In this document: positions 23,869-30,760 of the stretch, piece by piece
Position numbering within the stretch: the first letter of the stretch is position 1
Layout: each line of letters opens with the position of its first letter
Source of the DNA: a virus
Virus record (IMG/VR): IMGVR_UViG_3300009503_000005
Coordinates: 1-49,691 of that record
Length of the DNA: 49,691 nt
Reading direction: 5' to 3' (one strand)
Translations under genes and position numbers: made by a program
The notes under the pieces: model-generated
Database searches by the model: none
What the model was told of the DNA's origin: nothing
Seen by the model: only the letters and a program-made list of their open reading frames with translations

Positions 23869-24342
23869 GGTACTGCTATTGACGACGATCTCAATAGGCT
23901 TGAGTTTGCGGTAGCAGACCGTGCCTCGCGGGAAGTGGGGTGGATCCGCATGGGGCGGCCCGGTCCAAGCATCCGTAACGATCTTCAGCCCCACGCTGCT
24001 GATGTCGGTTTCATCATCGAAGCGGAGTATCAGATTGCGCTTAGGAGGCTCCATCTTGCCACGGGCCAGGCACTTCAGCACTAGCCTGGAGTCCTGGCCC
24101 GCGTAGCGCTTAGCTGCAGCGAGGCTGGAGAATGCAAACAGCCCTCCCACCGGAGCTTGAGACCATTTCCCAATGCGGTACTCAACCGCGAGTGGGGAAT
24201 CAGGAGAGCACATCCGGTTCCTTAAACCCAAAGTGATTACCACTTTGTAGACAACGTCAGTGCTAGTGTCAGTAGCCATACCAGTATCAGTATCAGTATT
24301 CGCCTTCCAGCGCCAGAAGCCGCGCTGACTACCCAGTATCAT
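23866..24342 (-). CDS. Unknown 158-residue protein
   Basis: Beta-rich with a basic middle; no family recognised. The start is uncertain: ATG 24342 has no clear ribosome site, and neither does the internal ATG at about 24279. The N-terminal codons lie in a run of GATACT repeats (24275-24300). It converges on the HTH gene. Confidence 0.65.
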   Translation of the reverse strand: MILGSQRGFWRWKANTDTDTGMATDTSTDVVYKVVITLGLRNRMCSPDSPLAVEYRIGKWSQAPVGGLFAFSSLAAAKRYAGQDSRLVLKCLARGKMEPPKRNLILRFDDETDISSVGLKIVTDAWTGPPHADPPHFPRGTVCYRKLKPIEIVVNSST

Positions 24343-24364
24343 TGCTCAGCGCCGGAACTCGCTA

Positions 24365-24811
24365 TTACCTTCCCCAGCCGATTCCCATTCCGATTGCCAC
24401 TTGTCGGTCCGAGAGACTGGTCTTAATAAGCCGCACCGGAATCACTAGGAACCATCCCTTGCCCAGAGGGGCTACTACAGCACCGCCTCCGGAGTAGGAG
24501 CCGCCTACGTTATCGCCGCTCGAAGCCACACCGGCATCGGCAGTGGCGTAGACCGTGAACGGGCCGAAGTGTTCCAATACCGGAGTGGCAATACCCGTGC
24601 GGAATGAGACCTGGCTGAGGAACTTCGACGGAGACAGTGACGTCACCTCCGCTGTGCTAAAGCTGTAAACCCGATCTGCTACTTGTTTTGTGTAGCTGCC
24701 CCAGCCATTGACTTGCGGAGCCGCGTATTGATTCCAATTCACGCCGCCTGCGACGAAATCAGCGCCGAAAGCGAGCGTGGAAGCGAGAACGGAAAGCAGT
24801 AGTGGTTTCAT
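24365..24811 (-). CDS. Exported beta-rich protein, possibly outer membrane
   Basis: 148 residues. The N-terminus MKPLLLSVLASTLAFGAD is a typical signal peptide with a cleavage site after FGA. The mature part alternates hydrophobic and polar residues with many Gly and Ser and ends GMGIGWGR, like a small outer-membrane barrel. The promoter is leaderless (TATAAT, six bases, ATG). A cell-surface or superinfection-exclusion role in a Gram-negative lysogen is a reasonable guess. Confidence 0.8.
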   Translation of the reverse strand: MKPLLLSVLASTLAFGADFVAGGVNWNQYAAPQVNGWGSYTKQVADRVYSFSTAEVTSLSPSKFLSQVSFRTGIATPVLEHFGPFTVYATADAGVASSGDNVGGSYSGGGAVVAPLGKGWFLVIPVRLIKTSLSDRQVAIGMGIGWGR

Positions 24812-24817
24812 GGCGAT

Positions 24818-24823
24818 ATTATA
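24818..24823 (-). promoter_or_regulatory. Leaderless -10 box of the gene at 24811
   Basis: TATAAT on the minus strand (24823-24818), six bases before ATG 24811. The -35 box is not evident. Confidence 0.6.
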
Positions 24824-24853
24824 ACTCCCTACTCCTCATCAGCATACTCATCT

Positions 24854-25438
24854 TCACCACCCATTCCTATCCAGTCTTGCTCTAGTACTTCCTCGTTCCA
24901 GCTCGTTCCAGTTATCCCACTCCTCTTTGGTCATGACATCCCATTCTCGAATCCTGACCTGGTGGGCATACATAGCAATCACTGCCGGGTAGCGGATTGC
25001 CTTTTTGTGTCTGGGATCCACCATTACCCACTCTTCCGCTATGTAATTCACCAGATCGAAACCATGTTTGAGCAGTACATCACGGATCAGTTTGTTGCTG
25101 GCGCGTTGGATAGCGCCGGTGTAAATCATCTTATCCCTGATCGCCCAGTCCAGAATATGACGGTTACGGGATCTGGTGAGCACCTCCTCTACGACTTCCA
25201 GATGCCCCGGCGGCAGCTTATCCGGTGCTGCAGTCACATCCATATCGAATACCTTGTGGTACTCGATGTCACAAATGGCTACGAACCTACCATAGCGCCG
25301 GGCATCATCAATCGACAGAGCGAAGTGGAACCCGAAGTGTAGCTGGCCAGCTTCATTAGGCCGTTTCCGGTACTCAGTGAAGCTTTCGAACGGCTTAGGA
25401 CTACCATGATAGGCTGTCAATCTCATTGCTGCATTCAC
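24854..25438 (-). CDS. ADP-ribosyltransferase-like protein (ART-PolyVal type)
   Basis: 194 residues. AYHGSPKPFESF (9-20), then GFHFALSIDDARRYG (36-50), and EEWVMVDPRH (135-144) follow the order of the ART domain of phage polyvalent proteins: Y/H first motif, a strand with an alanine-helix-tyrosine, and a late Glu before a V-x-D-P strand. Such enzymes transfer ADP-ribose from NAD to host proteins. Catalytic competence is unproven. It is coupled to the gene at 25435, behind a leaderless promoter; GGAGGTGA precedes ATG 25438. Confidence 0.72.
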   Translation of the reverse strand: MNAAMRLTAYHGSPKPFESFTEYRKRPNEAGQLHFGFHFALSIDDARRYGRFVAICDIEYHKVFDMDVTAAPDKLPPGHLEVVEEVLTRSRNRHILDWAIRDKMIYTGAIQRASNKLIRDVLLKHGFDLVNYIAEEWVMVDPRHKKAIRYPAVIAMYAHQVRIREWDVMTKEEWDNWNELERGSTRARLDRNGW

Positions 25439-26037
25439 CTCCGATAATCATTCCCCATCCAGGGCCGCAGCGCCTCATTCAATTCCGCTACTGACTCCAC
25501 GCCTCGAATTGCGGCCATGAGTTTGCTGACCACACTGGGATTCTCATAGATTCCGAAGAAGTGTTTCGGTACTATGGCCTGTTCATCACAGCCGGAATCG
25601 ATGTCCAGCGCCACCCATTCCACAAAGAACTTGGAGTTCAGGTTACCCCAAGCACGAGCCAGATTGCGGATTACACCGCTGACCACTCGGTCGTTGAGTG
25701 CTGTGGCGCTCAGCGTCAATTCCAGCTCCGTCTCGCGGTACAGATACCTTGCCGCCGGGATAGCGGACTCGAAGAGCATGATGAACTGCGGTCCGTCTTT
25801 GTACTTGTACTGCTTGCCGGGCAGCAGCTCCACGTAGTGATCGCGCACTCGCTTCCGCCAAGCGAGGTTGTTCTTCAGTAGGTACAGCGCGGCGATGGAA
25901 TGCGACCACATGGATTTGGTGGGCATCGCCGCTCCTGCCTCTGGCATCTCATACAGGTTGTACAATTTGCCATCCGCAAAGTATCCCCAGGAAGGGACGT
26001 CATCGTCCGCTTCCCAGTATTCCGGGTTGACTCTCAT
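25435..26037 (-). CDS. Unknown 200-residue partner of the ART-like gene
   Basis: Helical protein with aromatic N-terminal part (EYWEADDDVPSWGYF). No ribosome site; the -10 box TAGGAT ends seven bases before ATG 26037. Its stop overlaps the ribosome site of the ART-like gene. It could be an antitoxin, a target adaptor or unrelated. Confidence 0.77.
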   Translation of the reverse strand: MRVNPEYWEADDDVPSWGYFADGKLYNLYEMPEAGAAMPTKSMWSHSIAALYLLKNNLAWRKRVRDHYVELLPGKQYKYKDGPQFIMLFESAIPAARYLYRETELELTLSATALNDRVVSGVIRNLARAWGNLNSKFFVEWVALDIDSGCDEQAIVPKHFFGIYENPSVVSKLMAAIRGVESVAELNEALRPWMGNDYRR

Positions 26038-26044
26038 AAGTGAA

Positions 26045-26050
26045 ATCCTA
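26045..26050 (-). promoter_or_regulatory. Leaderless -10 box of the gene at 26037
   Basis: TAGGAT (26050-26045), 17 bases downstream of TGTACA and seven bases before the ATG. Confidence 0.55.
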
Positions 26051-26090
26051 TCCCAAACTTGGTTTTCTGTACAGAATCTCGGTGTCACTA

Positions 26091-26220
26091 GGGATGGACA
26101 GTATGGACAGTAGGGACAGCAGCGGGAACATCTTTTCTCTTTTCACTTATCCCTATTCATCTTCAAAACAGAAAAGGAAAAGGGATCTGTCCATACTGTC
26201 CTACTGTCCATACTGCTATC
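26091..26220. repeat. Facing arrays of GGACAGTA repeats
   Basis: Three copies of a 9-10 bp unit GGACAGTA(T) lie at 26096-26120, and inverted copies of the same unit at 26188-26215. An AT-rich, polypyrimidine/polypurine stretch separates them. The arms can pair into a long hairpin. The near-helical spacing suggests a protein-binding array (partition, replication or recombination site) in the gap between the genes at 26037 and 26232. Confidence 0.8.
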
Positions 26221-26231
26221 AGTTCCGATTC

Positions 26232-26597
26232 TCAATCCTCTCTATCGCTCTCAGCCACGAAGTTCGGATCTATTTTCAGATTCCGGGACCTCGATATGAT
26301 ATCCGCCATGGCTTGGATATGCGCCCGGCTCATGGTTTTCCGGTCCAGCGTGGCTACGAAAGTGGTAGCGCCTCGGTCATCCCGTAGCTGAATGGATAGC
26401 GTATCCTCAGTCACTACCAGCTCGCAGCGCTTACCCCACTCCAGCAGCAGACTCATGCTCGGTCTGTATCCGATGCGGCTGGGATCATGCCCTACAGCCC
26501 GCACTACCTCCCAGGCTGCGTACTTGGCTGAGTAGGGGACGGCGCAAGTGGAGATGGATTCAGCTTCCACATACGCAGCGAGATTGCGCTTGTACAT
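26232..26597 (-). CDS. Unknown 121-residue protein downstream of the recombinase
   Basis: Compact alpha/beta protein (KRCELVVTEDTLSIQLRDDRGATTFVATL). GGAGGTGAT lies directly before ATG 26597. The same frame extends to a GTG at 26828 that overlaps the recombinase stop (GTGA) and would add 77 basic residues, including 11-residue repeats (KSKVRS). Both starts are possible; the internal one has the far better ribosome site. Function unknown; excisionase-like position. Confidence 0.72.
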   Translation of the reverse strand: MYKRNLAAYVEAESISTCAVPYSAKYAAWEVVRAVGHDPSRIGYRPSMSLLLEWGKRCELVVTEDTLSIQLRDDRGATTFVATLDRKTMSRAHIQAMADIISRSRNLKIDPNFVAESDRED

Positions 26598-26719
26598 ATC
26601 ACCTCCAGTATCGGTTTTCAGTTTGGACATCTGAGCTCCGGTGTCAACCCCGATTCGGACTTTCGGGCGCTGTTTTTGGACCCCAATAACATACCCGTGC
26701 TTCCACGTCAGCTCCAGAT

Positions 26720-26823
26720 TTGGACCTGACTTGGACTTCTGAGTGCGAGTATTGGACCTCACTTTGGACTTCTGGGCGTCAGTTTTGGACCTCACTTTGG
26801 ACCTCTGAGTAGGAGTATTGGAT
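26720..26823. repeat. 33-bp tandem repeat with TTGGAC words
   Basis: TTGGAC occurs at 26720, 26731, 26752, 26764, 26785 and 26797, and TTGGAT at 26818, giving alternating spacings of 21 and 12 bases. More distant copies lie at 26623 and 26676. Next to a tyrosine recombinase gene, these could be arm-type binding sites, or simply encode basic 11-residue repeats. Confidence 0.75.
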
Positions 26824-26824
26824 T

Positions 26825-27409
26825 TCACTTTTGCACCTTCTTCCAGTTCACTCTGACTTTGGGTTTCTCTTTGGCAGCATAGACCTGCATGGCGGCTTTG
26901 TCTCGCGCCGGATTGGTCACCTGAGAGTAGATGACGGTGGAGGTTATGGAACGATGCCCGAGCCAGTCTCGGATCATGAGCAGGTCCATACCCTGATTGA
27001 CGAGGTGCACGGCGATGGAATGCCTCAGCACGTGGGGATGCTGGAGTTCACGGGGCCACCCGGCTTTGGAGCCGTAATGTCGCATCATGGCGAACATCAG
27101 CTTGCGGCTGACCGAGGACTGACGCTTGGTTACGAACAGCGGCCCCGGATCCCGGCCTCGTACCTTGAGCCAGGCGCTGAGCGCTTTGACCTCAGCGGGA
27201 GAGAGCAGATACTCCCCGGACTGGGAACCCTTGGCGCGGTGCACGAACAGGCGCTGCTCATCCGGCTTGTAATCTTCGAGCATAATCGCTCCGACCTCGG
27301 ACGCGCGTAATCCACGCCAGTAGGCGACAGTGAGGATGGCGTAATCCCTCACGTTGTCCTTGGCGGCGTTGAGCAGGGCTTCGATTTGGGCTTCGGTTGC
27401 GTACTTCAC
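26825..27409 (-). CDS. Tyrosine recombinase, catalytic domain only
   Basis: 194 residues. All catalytic residues are present: R35 (GLRASE), K60 (HRAKGS), H126-R129 (HVLR), H152 (LGHRS) and Y161. There is no N-terminal core-binding domain, so it is much shorter than typical phage integrases (about 300-400 residues) and resembles FimB/E-size or stand-alone invertases. It may integrate the element, resolve dimers or invert DNA. CCGGAGG precedes ATG 27409, and an operator copy lies just upstream. Confidence 0.93.
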   Translation of the reverse strand: MKYATEAQIEALLNAAKDNVRDYAILTVAYWRGLRASEVGAIMLEDYKPDEQRLFVHRAKGSQSGEYLLSPAEVKALSAWLKVRGRDPGPLFVTKRQSSVSRKLMFAMMRHYGSKAGWPRELQHPHVLRHSIAVHLVNQGMDLLMIRDWLGHRSITSTVIYSQVTNPARDKAAMQVYAAKEKPKVRVNWKKVQK

Positions 27410-27735
27410 ATAGACCTCCGGAATGTGAGTTTAGTTTCTAAATTAGACATAGCAGTAATACTGTCACTCAGAGTTTTGTTGATGTCAATAGAGTTATTCG
27501 ACTCGACTAGTGAAAATCACTATTCACGAGACATTACAGTGGAAATTTTGGTGGGAATTCTGCTCTGAAATGTCACATTGGGAATCACAACTGAACGTCA
27601 CATCGGAGGGTGCGGAGGTGAGCTTCGGAGGAACGAATGGGAGTGAGCGGACCCTCTCACCTCCGCACGACGGAGTCAGACGAGGAGGTTGCGTCTGATG
27701 TTGAAACTATAGCATAGCGGAAGTGAATGTCAATA
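27410..27735 (-). promoter_or_regulatory. Promoter and long structured leader of the recombinase
   Basis: A strong minus promoter (-35 TTGACA 27733-27728, 16 bases, -10 TATAGT 27711-27706) starts an RNA near 27699 with a leader of about 290 bases. The leader contains a 6-bp hairpin with a CCTCC loop (27677-27697) and a 13-bp stem (27610-27622 with 27656-27668). A second promoter nearer the gene may overlap the operator at 27430-27442. The half near 27509-27600 is AT-rich and shares motifs with 31343-31433. No coding gene is evident. Confidence 0.7.
27430..27442. promoter_or_regulatory. 13-bp palindromic operator candidate, copy 3
   Basis: TTTAGTTTCTAAA (TTTAGAAACTAAA on the other strand), 21 bases before the recombinase start and touching a possible -10 box TAATTT. 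Confidence 0.68.
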
Positions 27736-27773
27736 GTGAAGGTGAATGTCACTGCTGGAAGTGAATGTCAAAA

Positions 27774-27808
27774 CAAAAATCGGGGTGGCCACTCATCGTG
27801 ACCACCCC
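27774..27808 (-). terminator. Rho-independent terminator
   Basis: Eleven-pair stem (27782-27792 with 27798-27808), followed by ATTTTTG on the minus strand. It ends the gene at 27836-28273. Confidence 0.85.
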
Positions 27809-27835
27809 AATGCGGAATTGAAAGATGAACTGAGA

Positions 27836-28273
27836 CTACTTGTTGCTTGCGAGTGCGTTGGCGATAGCGGCAGCAATGGCGGCGCTAATAGCTTTCAGGG
27901 ACGCGTCGTCAATCGAGACCGCCCGTGCGGTGAGGGTATCCCCAGCGCCTTGCTGTACGGGATTCCACTGGTTGTCAATAGCGATGTCGCCATGGCGTAC
28001 AGCCTGCTTTGACACCAGATTAGCGGTCTCCACGGCGTTCTGGAGCGCTTGGGCTGCGATTTGATTCAGCCGAGTCTGCTCGATCATCGCCTGACGCGCG
28101 GCCTGGATGTCGAGGTCCTGGTAGACGTCATAAGTCCGCTTGATATTGGCGAACGTCACACGCTGGTTCTCATTGTGAGCCTCGCTAGCGGTAGCGCTCG
28201 CGTTCTTGAACGACTCGTCCGTACCCGTTTCGAACTCGCGTTCGCCCTGGTTCGGAGTTGCTACTTCCGGCAT
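27836..28273 (-). CDS. Unknown 145-residue helical protein, monocistronic
   Basis: Helical with two Ala/Gln-rich regions (IAAQALQNAVETANLVSKQAV; ISAAIAAAIANALA). ATG 28273 is preceded by GGGAGA. It has its own promoter (-35 TTGACT 28352-28347, -10 near 28324) and its own strong terminator, so it is expressed alone, perhaps in the lysogen or at high level. By impression, similar helical proteins occur near virion genes of uncultured phages. Confidence 0.78.
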   Translation of the reverse strand: MPEVATPNQGEREFETGTDESFKNASATASEAHNENQRVTFANIKRTYDVYQDLDIQAARQAMIEQTRLNQIAAQALQNAVETANLVSKQAVRHGDIAIDNQWNPVQQGAGDTLTARAVSIDDASLKAISAAIAAAIANALASNK

Positions 28274-28368
28274 AATCTCATTCTCCCTTCGAAGGTCAAT
28301 ACCGCCTATCACGGCGTGATATGATCATCTGACAACTTGCGAGGAAAGTCAATAGCATTGTGGAATGA

Positions 28369-28456
28369 GAGGGAGTCCGGGGGTCGAACCCGGCGTCCTT
28401 AATGCGGGGCGGCCAACCCCCGCCAAGGCTCGGTCTACCATCCAGCCTGACTCCCC
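28369..28456 (-). tRNA. tRNA-like element, 88 bases, non-canonical anticodon arm
   Basis: Acceptor GGGGAGT pairs with ACTCCCT; the T-arm is perfect (CCGGG, TTCGACC, CCCGG); the D-arm has the usual GGTAGA loop. The region between can fold as GGCGG-GGGTTGG-CCGCC, which would read anticodon GTT (Asn), but position 33 is G instead of U and the variable region is 14 bases. CCA is not encoded. It may be a real but odd tRNA, a decayed one, or an attachment-site remnant. Confidence 0.55.
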
Positions 28457-28460
28457 ATAA

Positions 28461-28685
28461 TCAGCGCTCGCCATGGAGTGTGAATGTCTCCAGCGAGTCC
28501 GGATCCACGCCCACAGCCGCTGCGGCTGCGTGAAATCCGCTGAGGAACCCGGACCAGGGGCAGGAATCCCAGTGGTACGCTTTGGTGTCCCCACCTCGGT
28601 AGGGCATACAAGAGCATAGCAGGCATTTGGACCACCACTCCAGACTCCGATTGAGTTTCTGCCTCAGAATCTCATGCTGCTCCAT
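28461..28685 (-). CDS. Unknown 74-residue Cys-containing protein
   Basis: CLLCSCMPYRGGD ... HWDSCPWSG suggests a small metal site. ATG 28685 has GGAG six bases upstream and overlaps the end of the methyltransferase gene. Possibly a partner of the methyltransferase; unproven. Confidence 0.65.
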   Translation of the reverse strand: MEQHEILRQKLNRSLEWWSKCLLCSCMPYRGGDTKAYHWDSCPWSGFLSGFHAAAAAVGVDPDSLETFTLHGER

Positions 28686-29628
28686 TAGCCGCTCCGCTGT
28701 GAGTTCCGTTGATCCCATCCGCTATCAAAATGCGGCGTCCAATCCAGCGCATCACCGGCACGGCCATTGAATTTCCAATCACACGGTACCTTTGCCCATC
28801 CGGAGCGGGTTTACCACGGAATGGCACGAGCGTATAGTCGTCCGGCAATCCCTGGAGCCGTTCGCATTCACGCGGGGTCAGGATGCGAGGACCTATACTG
28901 TCAAGCACGATCATTCCCCTAGCCAGATCGTCTCCTGCATGCCCGGGCCTGCGTCCTCCCTTGCTGGTGCTGAGTAGCGTACCTGCAACCGGAGCTGCTA
29001 TCACTCCATGGCTCGTTTCCGCATCGCCTCCACTATCGGTTCCATTTCCGGCGGCGTTTTCCTGTTTCGCAGTGCTGCTCTCCGCAGCAGCATTCGGCAC
29101 ATCCTGGGAGTCAAATAGTACTGCTGCGGCACGCCGCCAGTCTCCAAGATGTCCGACAACGAAGAGGCGACGGTGCCGCTGGGGCACTCCGAAGAACTGA
29201 GCGTCCAGCACTCGCCAGGCGCAATCATACCCGAGTTCAGCCAGCGCTTTGAGGATGGCTCCAAAGTCCCGTCCCGCATTTGACGACAGAACACCAGGGA
29301 CGTTTTCCCAGACCACCCAACGAGGCCACAATCTAGCAGCAAGGCGGCAAAACTCGATGGCCAGGTTGCCACGCGCGTCATCCAGTCCACCTCGCTTTCC
29401 GGAGATGGAGAACGACTGGCAGGGCGTTCCTCCGGCCAGAATGTCAACTGCACCCACAGTTTCGGTAATCTGTGTGAAGTCCCCATAGTTTTTGACTTTC
29501 GGATAGTGATATTCAAGCAGCGCCGAGCAGAATGGGTCGATCTCAGCAAACCATGCTGGGTGGAATCCCAATGGCTCCCATGCGACTGTAGTAGCTTCAA
29601 TGCCGGAACAGACGGAGCCGTAAGTCAC
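28672..29628 (-). CDS. C5 cytosine DNA methyltransferase (Dcm type)
   Basis: 318 residues. Motif I SVCSGIEATTVAW, catalytic PCQSFS (C70), motif VI WENVPG (107-112), motif VIII QRHRR (150-154), and motif X GNSMAVPV near the C-terminus. The target recognition region is short. It transfers a methyl group from S-adenosylmethionine to cytosine C5. No restriction endonuclease is adjacent, so it is an orphan, probably protecting the genome. GTG 29628 has AGGAGG six bases upstream. Confidence 0.95.
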   Translation of the reverse strand: MTYGSVCSGIEATTVAWEPLGFHPAWFAEIDPFCSALLEYHYPKVKNYGDFTQITETVGAVDILAGGTPCQSFSISGKRGGLDDARGNLAIEFCRLAARLWPRWVVWENVPGVLSSNAGRDFGAILKALAELGYDCAWRVLDAQFFGVPQRHRRLFVVGHLGDWRRAAAVLFDSQDVPNAAAESSTAKQENAAGNGTDSGGDAETSHGVIAAPVAGTLLSTSKGGRRPGHAGDDLARGMIVLDSIGPRILTPRECERLQGLPDDYTLVPFRGKPAPDGQRYRVIGNSMAVPVMRWIGRRILIADGINGTHSGAANGAA

Positions 29629-29675
29629 GTTGAACCTCCTAGTGACTATCAGTTACCAGTATCGAATACCGAAAC

Positions 29676-30464
29676 TCACTGGAGCTTTGAATCCGGCTCT
29701 GGTCCCGGCTCTGACTCCGATTCCGGCTCCGGCTCGACCTCCAGCTCCTCTTCCAGCTCCTCGTCTGCATCTGCTTCCTCTTCCGCTTTCGGACCCGGCT
29801 CCACTTCCAGATCCGGTTCTTCCTCCAGTTCCTCTAGCTCGTCCTCTTCCTCGGGCTCCTCATCCTCTTCGAGCTCCTCATCCTCAAGTTCGTCCTCGAG
29901 TTCATCTTCGTCCTCGAGTTCATCTTCGTCCTCGAGTTCATCTTCGTCCTCGAGTTCATCTTCGTCTTCGAGTTCATCTTCATCCTCGTCCTCAAGCTCC
30001 TCATCCTCTTCGATTTCATCCTCGTCCTCGAGTTCGTCTTCATCCTCGAGTTCGTCTTCGTACTCATCGTCCCAGCACTGGTATGTGCACAGCATTGGAT
30101 CTGTATTCCGCACTGCAATAGCCTCCACGGTTTCTACACAATGATTGCCATTCTCATCGCTCGCAGCAGCGATGATCAGATTCGTTGTCACCATCCTACG
30201 GATGGTGATTTTCGGATTCGGTTCATACATCTCGGCTATGAACGTGTCCAGCGAGTACCGATTCACGTCGTCAGTTTCGCTTGTGACGTCGATGGACTCC
30301 AGCTTGCCCGCGAGGGGGAGCTGGAGGGGGAAGATCATATTGCACCAGCGATTGACATGGACGCCGTGGTCCACAGCCTGGCTGAGGGTGGCATTGCCCA
30401 TGTCGGTGATGCGGATCGGATTGACTCCGTCCATTGCCGGGAAGATGTGAGTGCTGGTTTCCAT
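29676..30464 (-). CDS. Protein with an extremely acidic C-terminal tail
   Basis: 262 residues. Residues 1-130 form a mixed, beta-rich domain with two cysteines (LCTYQCWDDEYED). From about 131 on, nearly every residue is Glu, Asp or Leu, in repeats of DELEDE encoded by an 18-bp DNA repeat. Such tails occur in DNA mimics, anti-restriction proteins and histone-chaperone-like proteins. The genome also encodes very basic proteins (48067-48423, 39608-40369) that such a tail could bind. The promoter is leaderless. Confidence 0.82.
   Translation of the reverse strand: METSTHIFPAMDGVNPIRITDMGNATLSQAVDHGVHVNRWCNMIFPLQLPLAGKLESIDVTSETDDVNRYSLDTFIAEMYEPNPKITIRRMVTTNLIIAAASDENGNHCVETVEAIAVRNTDPMLCTYQCWDDEYEDELEDEDELEDEDEIEEDEELEDEDEDELEDEDELEDEDELEDEDELEDEDELEDELEDEELEEDEEPEEEDELEELEEEPDLEVEPGPKAEEEADADEELEEELEVEPEPESESEPGPEPDSKLQ
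29880..30065. repeat. 18-bp tandem repeats in the acidic-tail coding region
   Basis: The unit CCTCGAGTTCATCTTCGT (plus strand) recurs with small changes, and encodes DELEDE on the minus strand. Such arrays change length easily. Confidence 0.85.
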
Positions 30465-30470
30465 ACCGGA

Positions 30471-30499
30471 ATTCTACACCCAAAACGGGAATCAGTCAT
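30471..30499 (-). promoter_or_regulatory. Leaderless promoter of the acidic-protein gene
   Basis: -35 ATGACT (30499-30494), 17-base spacer, -10 TAGAAT (30476-30471), six bases to ATG 30464. Confidence 0.65.
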
Positions 30500-30752
30500 C
30501 ACCGGAAACGAGCCAGGAAGGCAGATATCCGGTGCAGAATGGCGCGTAGAATGCCTGCTCTTTCGCCGCTTTTGGCCCCAGCGCGATTTTCTGAGGCTGG
30601 TAAGGGGTTCGGGTACCCCCCGGGCTCGTCGGCTCGTCCTGAGCCAATTCTGGGCTCATTTTCAGCCCCAGATCCGGATTCGGCAGCGGATTGGGCTGGT
30701 AATGTCGCATTGTCGCTGGATTCGGTAGCGGGTTGGGCTTGTAGTAGTGCAT
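30492..30752 (-). CDS. Unknown 86-residue protein with PNPLPNP repeats
   Basis: The N-terminus holds two copies of a (K/Q)PNPLPNP motif; the rest is unstructured-looking and ends LVSGDD. GAGGATCACA precedes ATG 30752, close behind the stop of the hydrolase-like gene. Function unknown. Confidence 0.68.
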   Translation of the reverse strand: MHYYKPNPLPNPATMRHYQPNPLPNPDLGLKMSPELAQDEPTSPGGTRTPYQPQKIALGPKAAKEQAFYAPFCTGYLPSWLVSGDD

Positions 30753-30760
30753 TGTGATCC

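Noticed and set aside
27680-27706. CTGATG followed by GAAAC on the plus strand, hammerhead-like
   Set aside because: No stem II between the two core boxes, and the flanks do not form stem I or III.
28369-28456. Firm assignment as tRNA-Asn(GTT)
   Set aside because: U33 is missing and the variable region is too long, so the amino acid identity is not supported.
29506-30144. Plus-strand open frame encoding long serine runs
   Set aside because: It is the complement of the acidic-tail repeats; low complexity and no promoter or ribosome site.
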